Source of the DNA: Coenobita brevimanus
Taxonomy: Eukaryota > Arthropoda > Malacostraca > Decapoda > Coenobitidae
DNA: 64,000 nt
Direction: 5' to 3'
Assembly: GCA_032717465.1 (NCBI GenBank)
Contig: CM064712.1
Coordinates: forward strand, 22,465,785-22,529,784
Shown in pieces: positions 22,205 to 32,640 of the stretch; the first letter of the stretch is position 1, and each line of letters begins with the position of its first letter. A model generated the notes under the pieces. The model did not search any database. It had not been told where the DNA came from and was given only the letters and a program-made list of their open reading frames with translations. The position numbers were made by a program, and so were the translations under genes.

Positions 22205-25125
22205 TCAAGCTTGTACTGTCCCGTGTCTTAAACCATATTTATCGTACATATCCTTAAATTTGTGAATTGTTTTGGCACACACTATTTCATTCGGTAGTGC
22301 ATTCCACTGATCAATTGCTCTGTTTGGGAAACTGAATTTCCTTACGTCTTTATCACCTCTCTTCTTATGCAGTTTTTTGCAGTGTCCTCTTGCTGATGCT
22401 TCCCCATATGTTAAGTAATCATTTATGTCTATTTTCTCCTTTCCTGATATGCATTTATATAGTATTATCATGTCACCTCTTTTCCTTCTCTCCTGTAGTG
22501 TTGGTAGATTCAGTTTATTTAGTCTTTCTTCGTAGCTTTGATCCCTTAAGCTTGGTATCCATCTTGTAGCGGCCCTTTGAAATTTTTGCAATCTTGTCTA
22601 TGTGATTTTTGAAATGAGGACTCCAGACTACTGATGCATATTCCAGGGTTGGTCTAATGAATGATGTTATTATCCTTCTTAGCATGTCTTCATTTATGTA
22701 TGTGAATGCTATTCTCATATTTGGAAGCAGTGTATACATGTTCCGTACCTTCTCGCTGATGTGGTCAGCCGGAGATAGCCTGTTATTGATAATCACACCT
22801 AGGTCTTTCTCTCTTTCTGATGTGTATAGGGTTTTATTTCCTAACTTATAAGCCCAATCAGGTCTTTTTCCACTTTTACCAAACTTGATTACATGACACT
22901 TGTCCATATTGAATTCCATTTGCCATGTACTACTCCATTCATGAAGTTTATTTAATTCTTCTTGTAGCTCTTTACAAGAGTCTGTGTTAGTAATTCTCCT
23001 TTGTATTTTTGCATCATCTGCAAACATATTCAGATAGCTCTCATTTCCAGTGTTACTGTTTATATCATTTATATACACTAAAAACATGATTGGTGCCAGC
23101 ACTGAACCCTGTGGTACTCCACTAGTCACTTCTTTCCATGATGAGTAGTTTCCTCTTAGTACTGTCCTCATTTCTCTTTTTATGAGAAAGTCTTGCATCC
23201 AACAAAACAGTTTGCCTCGAATTCCTCCTTGATGGTACAGTTTCCATAAAAGTCTTTGGTGTGGTACTGTGTCACAAGCTTTCTTGAAATCTAAATAGAT
23301 ACGGTCCACCCATCCTTCCCTTTCCTGTATTGTGTTTGTTACTCTGTCATAGTAGCTCAACAGATTAGTAACACGATTTTCTTTTTCTGAAACCAAACTG
23401 TCTTTCTGTTATCATACTGTGTTCTTCTAGATGATTTACCCAAGCTTTTCTTATAAGTTTTTCTAATACCTTGCTTACAACACTGGTCAGTGATACTGGT
23501 CGGTAGTTGAGTGGATTTTGTCTATTTCCTTTTTTGAATAAGTGGACAATATTTGCTTTTTTCCAAATATCAGGTAGTTTACCTTGACTCAAGGATTTCT
23601 TGAAAATTAAAAATAATGCTTTACATAACTCCTTTGCACATTCTCGTAATACCCAACATGAAATTTCATCAGGACCACTTGCTTTTCCTCTGTCTAATCT
23701 ACTTAACTCCTCCTGTATTACTTTTTCTGCTATTTGTATATCTGGTAGTATGTGTGGACATGCGTGTTCCACATAGTCCCTCTCATAAATTTGTTCTTCT
23801 GTAAAAACTAATCGGAAATTCTTATTTAGTGCTTCACAAATATCTTTCTCTTGTGTATAAGTGATTCCCTCGTCCGTAATGGATTGTATTATATCTTTTA
23901 CTTTAGTTTTGCTTCTGATATAGCTGTAAAACAGCTTTGGTTGATCACTACTTTTATTTATTATATCCTCCTCAAACTGTTTTTGGGCTTCCCTCCTTAT
24001 TCTTGTATAGTTGTTTCTTGCTTGTTTGTAATTATTATACGCCCTTTCACTATTGTGTCTTCTGTATCTATTCCACAACAAAACTCTTCTTTCTTTTGAT
24101 TTTTTACATTCTGTGTTGAACCATTTCTGTATTTTCTTATCTGCTTCTTTGTGCTGTGGGATGTACTTCTGGACTCCTATTTCATAAAATTCACACAATT
24201 TTTTATATACAGCATTTAAATCTTGTCCTCTAAGCTCATTTTCCCAATCAACTTCTAAGAAATACTTCTTTAGGTCTTGATAATTTCCCTTTTTATAGTT
24301 TAGGCTCTTTTTGTAACTATCATTGCTGTTTACTATGTCATATGCTATCCTGAAGTTATAATTTAGTACTGCATGATCGCTTTTGCCGAGTGGAGGGTGA
24401 TATATTAAACTGTCAATATCATTTTCTTGCCTTGTAAATATTAGATCTATCACTCAAGGTACATCAAGTCCTCTTTTTCTGGTGGTTTCCCTCACATGTT
24501 GCGTTAAGAAAAACTCTTGTACGAGATCCAGGAGCTTTTGGTCCCAACAGCTTTCCAGGCTATTTATATCTAGAGTATTCCAATTTATATTTGTATTGAA
24601 GTCCCCAGTTAGTATAATTCTTTCCGATTTCTCTTCCATTTTACGCAGCAATGATCTTACACTCTGAATTGTACTCTCTGCCAGGTCCTCATATTCGTCT
24701 CTTTCCCATGTGTTTGATCTGGGTGGCATGTACAAATTGGCTACAATTACTTTACCTTCAGATGTGTCGATCTCTACTGCAATCAGTTCTACTTGTGATG
24801 GTATATCTAGTTTTATTTCCTTGACTTTTAGATTTTTCTTAGTTAATATTATAATTCCTCCTCCTTTTTTAAAATATCTGTCTCTTCTCCATATATTGTA
24901 TTCCTCTAAGTTTAGTATGTCATTTGATATCCTTGGTGTTAATTTTGTTTCAGTTAGGCATATTATTTGTGGTTCATTTTCTCTGACATAATCATTCACC
25001 TCTAGTAATTTAGATACCATTCCATCCACATTTGAGTACATCAACTTTATCATCTTGTTTATATACTTGTCATGACACGGTTCTACTACCTTCCTCCTTT
25101 TTCTTCCATCCTGTTTGTGTACCAC
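22205..25125 (-). pseudogene. LINE copy C ORF2: endonuclease plus reverse transcriptase
   Basis: Endonuclease and RT blocks are as in copy B, with YLDFKKACDTVPHQR and MFADDAKI present. An in-frame TGA at 24454-24456 sits at the same codon as in copy B. A 2-base deletion near 23375 (ACACGATTTTC here, ACACATGATTTTC in B) shifts the frame after FGFRK. Another shift occurs near 22585. The ATG that starts ORF2 in copy B is ACG here, so the first available ATG is at 25123-25125, inside the extended ORF1. The C-terminus reads SFPNRAIDQWNALPNEIV, matching copy A. Confidence 0.85.
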
Positions 25126-26114
25126 TTTCGTACCTGCAATCCTATTACTTTGTAAAAAAATTTCTTCTTCTCCTCTTCTGATATTCCCTCATTTTTTGTT
25201 TTTGCTTCCTCCCTTTTGTCTTTCAGTAATTCCAGTTCCTCTTCTGTTAGGCATCTTTTTATCCATACATTTTTGAACTCCTCTTTTTCCTTAAGATTCT
25301 TTGCATTTTTTAGTATCTCTTCCACAGTGTTTACAATCTGGAAAGTCACCTTTAGAGGTCTTGTCTTGCTTTTCTCGTATTTCCCTAACCTTTTGTGTTC
25401 CTCTATGTCTTTACTACAGATTTCCTCTGATACTTCTTTCAGTAAGCTCATTACATTTGCCATCTCCTTTTTGTCTCTTGTGATCTTGTTTTTAACTTCT
25501 TCCTCTTCTATACCAGTGATTACTATTGATTTGTTTATCTCTACTGAATCTCTGACTAACTTTGGATTGTTTTGGATTATTCTTTTCACCTCCTTTTTAA
25601 TGCTTTTTTCCTCCACCCTTGTTTCTAAGTCTTTCTTTACTTTCACCATTTCAGCATACGTGGTTTCTACATCATTTTTGTAGCTTTGCACAGCTTCATT
25701 CACTTGTGTTATCTTCTCCTCAATATCACTGCTCTGGTCAATAAGACTGCTAACTTGCCTAATTGTCTCTGTGTCATTTTTGAACTCTTCCATAACACTC
25801 TCGTGATTGACTACTGTACTTGCCATTTCACTCATTTTCTTCCTAAGTGTACTCAATTCCACTGTTAGTTCACTGATGGTTGTGTCTTTCTTATTGGCCT
25901 CCCTTCCTAGTTTTTCTATTTCTTCCTTTTGCAAGTGCATCTGCTTCTTTATTTCATCAATTTCATTTTTGAAAGCCATTTCTAGTTTGTTTACACGTTC
26001 AGCCAGTCTATTGCGGGTCTCTTCTTCAACCAATTCTTGGTAGAAATCATCATTTTGCTTTTTACCTTTATCCCTTTTCTTTTCCAAATTTGTTTTACTG
26101 AAGTATGTATCCAT
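25086..26114 (-). CDS. LINE copy C ORF1, intact coiled-coil RNA-binding protein
   Basis: 342 residues from ATG 26114. Residues about 1-165 are predicted coiled coil with many Lys/Glu heptads. Residues about 185-265 (KSIVITGIEEEE through RPLKVTFQIVNTVEE) look RRM-like. Residues 265-325 form a basic C-terminal segment ending KKFFYKVIGLQV. The original stop after LQV is lost because ATGA became ACGA, so 14 residues (RKWYTN...) are read from the ORF2 start region. The family role is RNP assembly and nucleic-acid chaperoning. It is the only undamaged LINE protein in the window; whether it is expressed cannot be told. Confidence 0.75.
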   Translation of the reverse strand: MDTYFSKTNLEKKRDKGKKQNDDFYQELVEEETRNRLAERVNKLEMAFKNEIDEIKKQMHLQKEEIEKLGREANKKDTTISELTVELSTLRKKMSEMASTVVNHESVMEEFKNDTETIRQVSSLIDQSSDIEEKITQVNEAVQSYKNDVETTYAEMVKVKKDLETRVEEKSIKKEVKRIIQNNPKLVRDSVEINKSIVITGIEEEEVKNKITRDKKEMANVMSLLKEVSEEICSKDIEEHKRLGKYEKSKTRPLKVTFQIVNTVEEILKNAKNLKEKEEFKNVWIKRCLTEEELELLKDKREEAKTKNEGISEEEKKKFFYKVIGLQVRKWYTNRMEEKGGR

Positions 26115-26398
26115 TTTGCAATACTTTAAGTGAAAAGCATGTACTTACAATCTCCGTGTTGTTGTAGTCTAAACAAACCTCAGCGATGACTCAGCGTATT
26201 CTTTCGTCTTGGTTCTATTTCCTGTTTTTACAAGTCTTGTTTAAACTTATTATTTTTTTCCTTTTAATAATGAACAGTCATTTAGTCTAACCTGGTACTG
26301 AGCTTGACTTATACAAAGATACTATTTAGGTAATGCCACTGGCCGTGATAATTTGGTACGGAGCGCCAGTGTCACACGTCCGCCTAGATTGAATCCCT

Positions 26399-26540
26399 GT
26401 GTGTGTGTGTGTGTGTGTGCTAAGCTCAGTAAAATCACCTGTAAATGGTAAGAGTAAACAAACACGTCACCACACTGAAAGGGTTGAGCTGAGAGAAATA
26501 GTGTGGCAGTAACAACACCAACAAATTATACAGAACGTCA
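26399..26540. repeat. (TG)n run and short unassigned DNA
   Basis: A TG run of about 20 bases at the 5' border of LINE copy C, followed by about 120 bases that include CACTGAAAGGGTT, an end-like word of the TTAA-type MITEs. No gene. Confidence 0.6.
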
Positions 26541-26780
26541 TAGTGATGTAATGTTATTTTTTTTACGTAAGAAAGAAGGAACCAAAAGCCAGGAGCCAGC
26601 AAACTGTTCCCTCCAAGAAAAAAAATCAAAATAACAGAGCCAAATTCAAGATCCATTCATTTCGAGATGCCTGGACACATTGCGTTTGAAAGACTGGAGA
26701 TCAAAGGCAGTAGGAAACACAGGCAGAGAAAGACAGTTCCAGAGTTGGCCTGTTGCATATATGAAGGACTGGGAGCAATG
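26541..26780 (-). pseudogene. 3' end of a jockey-like LINE
   Basis: Minus-strand reading gives a C-terminal motif YATGQLWNCLSL...FDLQSFKRNVSRHLEMN followed by a stop, then a T-rich 3' UTR with CTGGCTTTTGGTTCCTTC. The same segment occurs on the plus strand at 37320-37565. Only about 240 bases remain. Confidence 0.7.
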
Positions 26781-26847
26781 GTTAACTTACCTACGGTACC
26801 TACTAACCAACCTACCTACCAGCCAACCTACCTACCTGTTATGCTGA

Positions 26848-26881
26848 GTGTTTTTAGGTCGACTCCTCGCCCTAAAAACAC
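26848..26881. other. Terminal hairpin of element X copy 1
   Basis: GTGTTTTTAGG pairs perfectly with CCTAAAAACAC across a 12-base loop. A second palindrome, TTCCGGACCGGAA, lies about 25 bases further in. Both are conserved in copy 2, so they are element features. Confidence 0.8.
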
Positions 26882-27710
26882 TAGCGACTGAGCGGGGTCC
26901 TCTTTCCGGACCGGAAGTAAAGCACCAACAAAGGAACAGGACATAAAAACTAGGCAGTATACCTTAACACATCTGTTACCTTAATTCTAAAACCGTTACA
27001 ATATGATACAGAGTGATATTTAGGATATAGGATACAGAGAGACAGAGTTTAGGTTGGGATGACACGAGATACCATTGTACTCAACTCACAATATAATCAC
27101 ATATAACAATGGCTTGTGGTTCTATAAGTGGGGGTGATTGTCTTTCATTAAAACCCAAAATATCTATACTCACAGTAGTAAAAGGAATACACAAGGTTAA
27201 GAGTCTAGGGGAGGAGTATTACTATAAGAAAAGCAGGGTGCAGATCATGACACTCGACTCAGTTTACTAGACGCGGCGACACTCTCCTTGGGGTTTTGGG
27301 TTTCCCGCGCACCTGACTGCCGTTCGCACTGACGAGGAAACTCCTCTATTCTTGGAGGGGGATAATACTTTACTTACTATTGTTGAATTACTTTCCTTTA
27401 AGGGACATGTGAGTTTATTGGGATTAATAACACTTAACTGTCGATTTCCTATGGATCGCACTATGTCACTCTGTCACTGTTCCTGTTCCTCTTTCTCGGG
27501 TATACTTAGGTCGAAGGGGGTGTCACTGATCTACCCGTTTTTCCTGGGTTAATTCACTCTGTCACTCTGGTCGAGGGGGGAGGACCTCAGGGGACTCTAC
27601 CCGTGGCGGGCGACACACTACCCGCAGGGGAGTCACTACCTGGGTCCGGTCCGTGAGTTGCAGGGAGGCCCTCCTATCTGGGGGCCTCGACCTGGAGGTA
27701 GACCCTCAGC

Positions 27711-29122
27711 TCAGGGTCTCATCAGTGTGGTGCAAGGAGGCCCGCCTGTCTGGGGGCCCCGACCTGGGAGGTGGCCCTCGGGACTGGGGCCAAACAGTTG
27801 GAGGAGGCGGGTCTGGCGTTGGAGGCTCCGTGGTGTGAGGGGGCCAGCGTTACTCACTCTTGCAGGCTGCTGGGCTCGCCTGGGGGTCCTGGGGCTGCGG
27901 AGGTCTGCCAGGGGACGCGCCGTTAGGGTTGGGCTGCAGCCTTGTCTCCTGCTGGTGCCTGGAGAAGACAAGAATCTCCCAGGAGTAGGAGGCAGGTCCG
28001 GACTGGGACTTTGCCTCCGCTCCGGTGACACCTTTGGGGCAACTCTCCCGAGTGGTGTCCAGCTATTCCCACAGGGGAACGCTGAAGGTGGAGTGCACAC
28101 GGAGACCGTGTTCTCTCTTATATACAGGGAGGGCAGCATGGAGGCAACTCTCTCTCCTGTCTCTGTCACAGCCGTGGCTCCAAGTTGCTTTACCCTGGGA
28201 CCCACTTTTCGCTTTCTACTAGGGACTCTTACCCTTCGGGTGGCAGAGGGTACTGACCCCTCGTGGCACACTATTGGGCCTCCTGCCCTGTATGTGGCAG
28301 AGGGTATTTCTCCCTCGTAGCTCACTGAGTATGTGGCAGAGGGTGTTGTTCCCTCGTGGCTCACTGTGGCAGAGGGTACTGGCCCCTCATGGCTCACTGG
28401 GTATGTGGCAGAGGGTGTTGTTCCCTCGTGGCTCACTGTGGCAGAGGGTACTGGCCCCTCATGGCTCACTATTGGGCCTCCTGCCCTGTTTGTGGCAGAG
28501 GGTGTTGTTCCCTCGTGGCTCGCTGTGGCAGAGGGTACTGGCCCCTCATGGCTCACTATATATGTGGCAGAGGGTATTGCTCCCTCGTGGCTCACTGTGG
28601 CAGAGGTGGGGACACCTCGTGGCTCACTGTGGCAGAGGGTACTAGCCCCTCGTGGCTCACTATTGGGCCTCCTGCCCTGTTTGTGGCAGAGGGTGTTGTT
28701 CCCTCATGGCTCGCTGTGGCAGAGGGTACTGGCCCCTCTTGGCTCACTATATATGTGGCAGAGGGTATTGCTCCCTCGTGGCTCACTGTGGCAGAGGTGG
28801 GGACACCTCGTGGCTCACTAAAGGGCCTCCTGCCCTTGAGGGGTGTAACTATGGCCGTCGCCAAAAAGCTACTAGGGACTGACTTTTTATCAGTCCCACC
28901 CCACTGCTGTCGATGGTTAGCCCGCCTGTGAGGTTGTCTCCGATCCTGGTTCACCTGGTGTCGGGGCAGTTGCGGGGAAAAGGGGCACAGGTCAGTGGTG
29001 GTTGGGTGACCCTCTTGCCCTGGGTCATTAGCCCCCCCGTTGTCCCTTCCTGGGGTGGTGGGGTGGTGGTGGCCCGGTGGTGGGGTGGGGGATGGCGGGG
29101 TGGATGGTCCGGCGGCGGGCAT
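27711..29122 (-). pseudogene. Element X protein, copy 1, frameshifted
   Basis: Begins at ATG 29122 (MPAAGPSTPP), four bases inside the element end, with a Pro/His-rich N-terminus. It then enters repeats of SHEGxxPSAT and a basic Arg/Pro-rich C-terminal part (TLTARPLADLRSPRTPRRAQQP). A 191-bp tandem duplication of the repeat block (28471 onward copied at 28662) is not a multiple of three and breaks the frame near 28600. The downstream part stays open from 28595 to 27711. No known domain is recognised. Confidence 0.5.
28230..28825. repeat. 33-bp minisatellite in element X copy 1
   Basis: Units of GTGGCAGAGGGTACTGGCCC plus CTCATGGCTCACT, 33 bases or 11 codons, about 15 units with spacer words (ATATAT, ATTGGGCCTCCTGCCCTG). 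Two units are 32 bases long (GTGGCAGAGGTGGGGACACC...). A 191-bp higher-order duplication is embedded. Confidence 0.85.
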
Positions 29123-29126
29123 TTTA

Positions 29127-29727
29127 CTACCTACCTACCTACGCTGGAGATCATAGGTAGTAGGAAATACAGACAGATACTGTGATAATGTACACGGAAA
29201 ATCAGGCTTACGCATCATAGTATTGCCCAGGCTAGTGGATTATGCATGAAACACTAGACTCTTTATACTCTAACCTAAACCTAAAATTGACGTGGCTCCA
29301 TAGCTAATGCTTCCATGTTATATTAACCTAACACTGGAATATGATGCTAGTGACAGAGAAGTCCTGTGGAAAGCATGTAGAGCTGTAGCATTGTCTTTTA
29401 CACCCACTGAGCTACGTGAAATAAGCGGAAGAAGAGGAAGGGAAGGGAAGAGGAAGAAGAAGAAGAAAAGAATGAAAAGAAAAAGGAAAGAGAGGATGAG
29501 GAAGAAGAAGAGGAAGAGGAAGTGGAGGAAGGGAAATAAAAGGAAGAGGAAGAGGAATAAAAAGAAAATGAAGAAGAGTAACAGGAAGATAAAGATTAAA
29601 AGGAAGAGGAAAAAAGGATGATGAAAATGCAGAAGAAGGCCTGTCCCCCTTAATTCTATACTTGCAAACTTGGGATGAATTATTCAGGAGAGTTGTCATA
29701 CTCAGCATGTTGTATACTACTTCTTGA
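29127..29727. other. Spacer between X copies: SINE-like piece and purine tract
   Basis: 29148-29180 repeats a sliver of the jockey-like 3' end (GATCATAGGTAGTAGGAAATACAG in part). 29350-29425 is a member of the A-box repeat (see 37575). 29430-29625 is an almost pure AAG/GGA tract whose Lys/Arg frame is an artefact. Confidence 0.6.
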
Positions 29728-31623
29728 TATGCTGAGTGTTTTTAGGTCGACTCCTCACCCTAAAAACACTAGCGACTGAGCGGGGTCCTCTTTCCGGACC
29801 GGAAGTAAAGCATCAACAAAGGAACAGGACATAAAAAGTAGGCAGTCCACCTTAACACATCTATTACCTTAATTCTAACACCGTTACAATATTACATAGA
29901 ATGATATTCTGGACAGGGGATACAGATATACAGAGTTACGTTAGGATAGCACGGGATATTCAACATACACTGTAATTACTTAACAATGGGTTGGGGTTCT
30001 ATAAGTGGAGGTGATTGTCTTTCATCAAAGCCCAAAAGGTCTCCGTTCACAGTCACAAGAGGAATATACAGGTTTAATAGTCTAGGGAAGGAATATTACT
30101 ATAAAAAGACAGGGGGACGGATCACGACAAGTGACTTGTTCAACTAGGCGCGGTGACACTCGCCCGCGCGTACACTGACAAGGGGGAACTCCTCTATTCT
30201 GGGCTGGGGGAACAACACTAAACTCACTATTTCCGAATTACTGTCTTTAACAAGGGGCAGGTGAGTTTGTGGGAATCACGAGCACTTATAGGTTGAATTC
30301 CTCTAGATCACACTGTCACTCTATCACTGTTCCGGTTCCGCTTTCTCAGGTATAGGAAGGGGTGTCACTGATCTTACCCGTTTTTCTGGGGCGATATCAC
30401 TCTGTCACTTTAAAGGGGGGGACCTCCGGGGGCTCTACCCGTGGTGGGAATCACCGTACCCGCTGGGGGGAGACTCTACCTGGGTCTGATCCGCTGATGC
30501 GTTGCAGGGAGGCCCTCTTGCCTGGGGCCTCGACCTGATGTAGACCCTCCTCTCGGGTCTCGTCATCGTGGTGCAGGGAGGCCCGCCTATGTGGGGCCTC
30601 GACCTGGTGTGGTGGCCCTCGGGACTGGGGCCAAACAGGCGGAGAAGTCGTGTCTGGTGTCGGAGGCTCCGGGGTGGGAGGAGGACAGCGTTGGTAGGCT
30701 GCTGGGCTCGCCTGGGGGTCCTGGGACTGTGGAGGTCTGTTAGGGGACGCGCCGTCAGGTGTGGGCTGCGGCCTCGTCTCCTGCGGGTGCCTGGGGGAGA
30801 CAAGAATTTCCCGGGAGTGGGAGGTAGGTCCCGACTGGGACTTGGTCTTTGCTCGGGTGACACCTTCGGGGCAACTCTCCCGAGTGGTGTCCAGCTACTC
30901 CTGCAGGAGTTGGCTGAAGATAGAAGACACATGGAGACCGTGTTCTCTCTCTTACACAGGGAGGGTAGCACGGAGGCGACTCTCTCTCTTGTCTCCGACA
31001 CAGCCGTGGCGCCAGGTTGGTTTACCCTGGGACCCACTTTTGGATTTATAAAAGGGGCTCTTACCCTTGGGGTGGCTGAGGGTGCTGGCCCCTTATAACT
31101 CACTATTGGGCCTCCTGCCCTGTTTGTGACAGAGGGTATTTCTCCCTCGTAGTTCACTAAAGGACCTCCTGTCCTGTTTGTGGCAGAGGGTATTTCTCCC
31201 TCGTGGCTCACTGTGGCAGAGGGTACTAGCCCCTCGTGGCTCACCAGAGTTGTGGCAGAGGGTGGTGTTCCCTCGTGGCTCACTGTGGCAGAGGTGCGGA
31301 CACCTCGTGGCTCACCAAGGGACCTCCTGCCCTTAAGGGGTGTAACTATGGTCGTCACCACAAAGCTACCAGGGACTAATTTTATATCAGTCCCACCCCA
31401 CTGCTGTCGATGGTCAGCCCGCTGTTGAGGTTGTTGCGGATCTAGGCTCACCTGGCGTTGGGGCAGTTGCGGGGAGAAAGGGCACAGGTCAGTGATGGTT
31501 GGATGACCTTCTTGCCCTGGGTCATTAGCCCCCCCGTTGTCCCTTCCTGGGGTGGTGGGGTGGTGGTGGCCCGGTGGTGGGGTGGGGGGTGGCGGGGTGG
31601 ATGGTCCGGCGGCGGGCATTTTA
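29728..31623 (-). mobile_element. Unclassified element X, copy 2
   Basis: 1896 bp, same direction as copy 1 and starting only 601 bp after it. Both ends match copy 1 to the base (TATGCTGAG... and ...GCGGGCATTTTA). CTTCT on both sides is a possible short target duplication. The terminal hairpin is at 29736-29769. It is shorter mainly because the 33-bp repeat array has fewer units. The minus-strand frame is intact here. Confidence 0.6.
30435..31619 (-). CDS. Element X protein, copy 2, 394 residues
   Basis: Starts at ATG 31619, four bases inside the element border. Residues 1-40 are rich in Pro, His and Gly (PSTPPPPTPPPGHHHP). Residues about 105-190 contain repeats of S(H/Y)EGxxPSAT. Residues 200-394 are basic, Arg/Pro/Ser-rich (RRRRGRSPHLTARP). 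The frame is open for nearly the whole element, but the DNA is GC-rich and the opposite strand is open too, so open length alone is weak evidence. Conservation of start and C-terminus with copy 1 is better support. It could bind nucleic acid through the basic part; no family is recognised and a non-coding element is possible. Confidence 0.4.
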   Translation of the reverse strand: MPAAGPSTPPPPTPPPGHHHPTTPGRDNGGANDPGQEGHPTITDLCPFSPQLPQRQVSLDPQQPQQRADHRQQWGGTDIKLVPGSFVVTTIVTPLKGRRSLGEPRGVRTSATVSHEGTPPSATTLVSHEGLVPSATVSHEGEIPSATNRTGGPLVNYEGEIPSVTNRAGGPIVSYKGPAPSATPRVRAPFINPKVGPRVNQPGATAVSETRERVASVLPSLCKRENTVSMCLLSSANSCRSSWTPLGRVAPKVSPEQRPSPSRDLPPTPGKFLSPPGTRRRRGRSPHLTARPLTDLHSPRTPRRAQQPTNAVLLPPRSLRHQTRLLRLFGPSPEGHHTRSRPHIGGPPCTTMTRPERRVYIRSRPQARGPPCNASADQTQVESPPSGYGDSHHG

Positions 31624-31641
31624 CTTCTATTAACCCATTTA

Positions 31642-31932
31642 CTACGATGTGATAGATAGCCTTAGGAGAAATACCTCGAGGTGGTTTGGCCATGTGGAAA
31701 GGATGGAGAGTGAGAAACTAACAAGGAGAGTGCATGTGAGTGAGGTGGTAAGGGGGAGAGGGAGGGGGAGGCTGAGGATAAGATGGAGGGATGGAGTGGA
31801 GAGGAATAATTATGAGAGGGAGTCGTGAGCTGGGGGTAGGACAGTGAAATGGCGTTGGGGAGGGCGACATGGAGACGATTTGTTTGTAGCCACCCGTTAC
31901 GGGATTGAGGCGTCTGGCAATAGATAGACAGA
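31642..31932 (+). pseudogene. RTE 3' end, truncated copy
   Basis: Reads LRRNTSRWFGHVERME-like sequence, then a RGRGR stretch, a frameshift, GTTTGTAGCCAC and the terminal GTCTGGCAATAGATAGACAG. It begins 19 bases after the right end of element X copy 2. Confidence 0.8.
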
Positions 31933-32086
31933 CTATGATGGCAATATATAATACATCAGCCTCTCGTTGGGGTGACGTCTCTTGTGTATACTACCCACGC
32001 AACTGACAGGTATTCTTTGCCTTACAAGGGACAGTTTCCATAACCCCTTCACAGTGATGAAGACTTCTATATTTTACTCATGCGAT

Positions 32087-32372
32087 CTGTCTATCTATTG
32101 CCTTAATCCCGTAAGGGGTGGCCACAAACAAATCGCCTCCTTGTCGCCCTGTCCCCCGCCATTTCACTGCCCTCCCCCCAGTTCACACACCCCTCATATA
32201 CAGTGCCTCTCCACTCCATCCCTACATCTCATCCTTGGCCTCCCCCCCCCCAGTCCCCTCTCCACTTCACTCACATACACTCTCCTCGTCAGTCTCTCAC
32301 TTTCCATCCTCTCCACATGGCTAAACCACCTCAGTGTGTTTCTTCTAACGCTTCCTATCACATCCACATACT
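32087..32372 (-). pseudogene. RTE 3' end, truncated copy on minus strand
   Basis: Plus-strand TCTGTCTATCTATTGCC marks the tail. The body matches the last 280 bases of the RTE family up to the codons for NTLRWFSHVERM. The terminal word here is ATTGCCTTAATCC, lacking the usual AGACG/AGATG, a small deletion. Confidence 0.8.
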
Positions 32373-32509
32373 GCTAACGATATTTAGTTTAGGAGAGCTG
32401 CCGTAGATGTGGTGTTAAGTTCGTTATGGCTCCCACCTATCAACTTTATTCGGCATACAAAGGACCATTCTCTTTCTCTCTCTCATTATCATATTTTTTT
32501 TATCATCCA

Positions 32510-32544
<35 letters not shown>

Positions 32545-32598
32545 TCAACATCATCACTGGCCTCAACATAAAGTCCTCGCTCTTCTCACTGCAGGAGT

Positions 32599-32640
<42 letters not shown>

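Larger units (their letters stand above)
22167..26398 (-). mobile_element. CR1/Jockey-type LINE copy C, full length
   Basis: Same organisation as copy B and only a few percent different by eye. It lacks the 65-bp deletion, so its 3' region (22250-22320) is complete. The 5' end abuts a TG microsatellite at 26399. ORF1 is intact; ORF2 has one in-frame TGA and two frameshifts. Confidence 0.85.
26840..29126 (-). mobile_element. Unclassified element X, copy 1
   Basis: This 2287-bp repeat is homologous end to end with copy 2 at 29728-31623. The left end is TATGCTGAGTG followed by a perfect 11-bp hairpin. The right end is GCGGGCATTTTA, where the minus-strand reading frame begins. CTACCTACCT flanks both sides (two bases removed on the left), a likely target duplication. 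The middle holds 33-bp tandem repeats. No RT, transposase, Rep or integrase motif is visible, so it is non-autonomous or its class is unknown. Helentron-like elements (terminal hairpin, internal tandem repeats) are one candidate relation. Confidence 0.6.

Noticed and set aside
27658..28931. Plus-strand frames through element X (WLTVAEGT-type repeats)
   Set aside because: The 33-bp repeat is open in several frames on both strands. Only the minus frame starts at the element border and is shared from start to C-terminus by both copies.
29307..29621. Lys/Arg-rich 104-residue frame
   Set aside because: Lies on an AAG/GGA purine tract.
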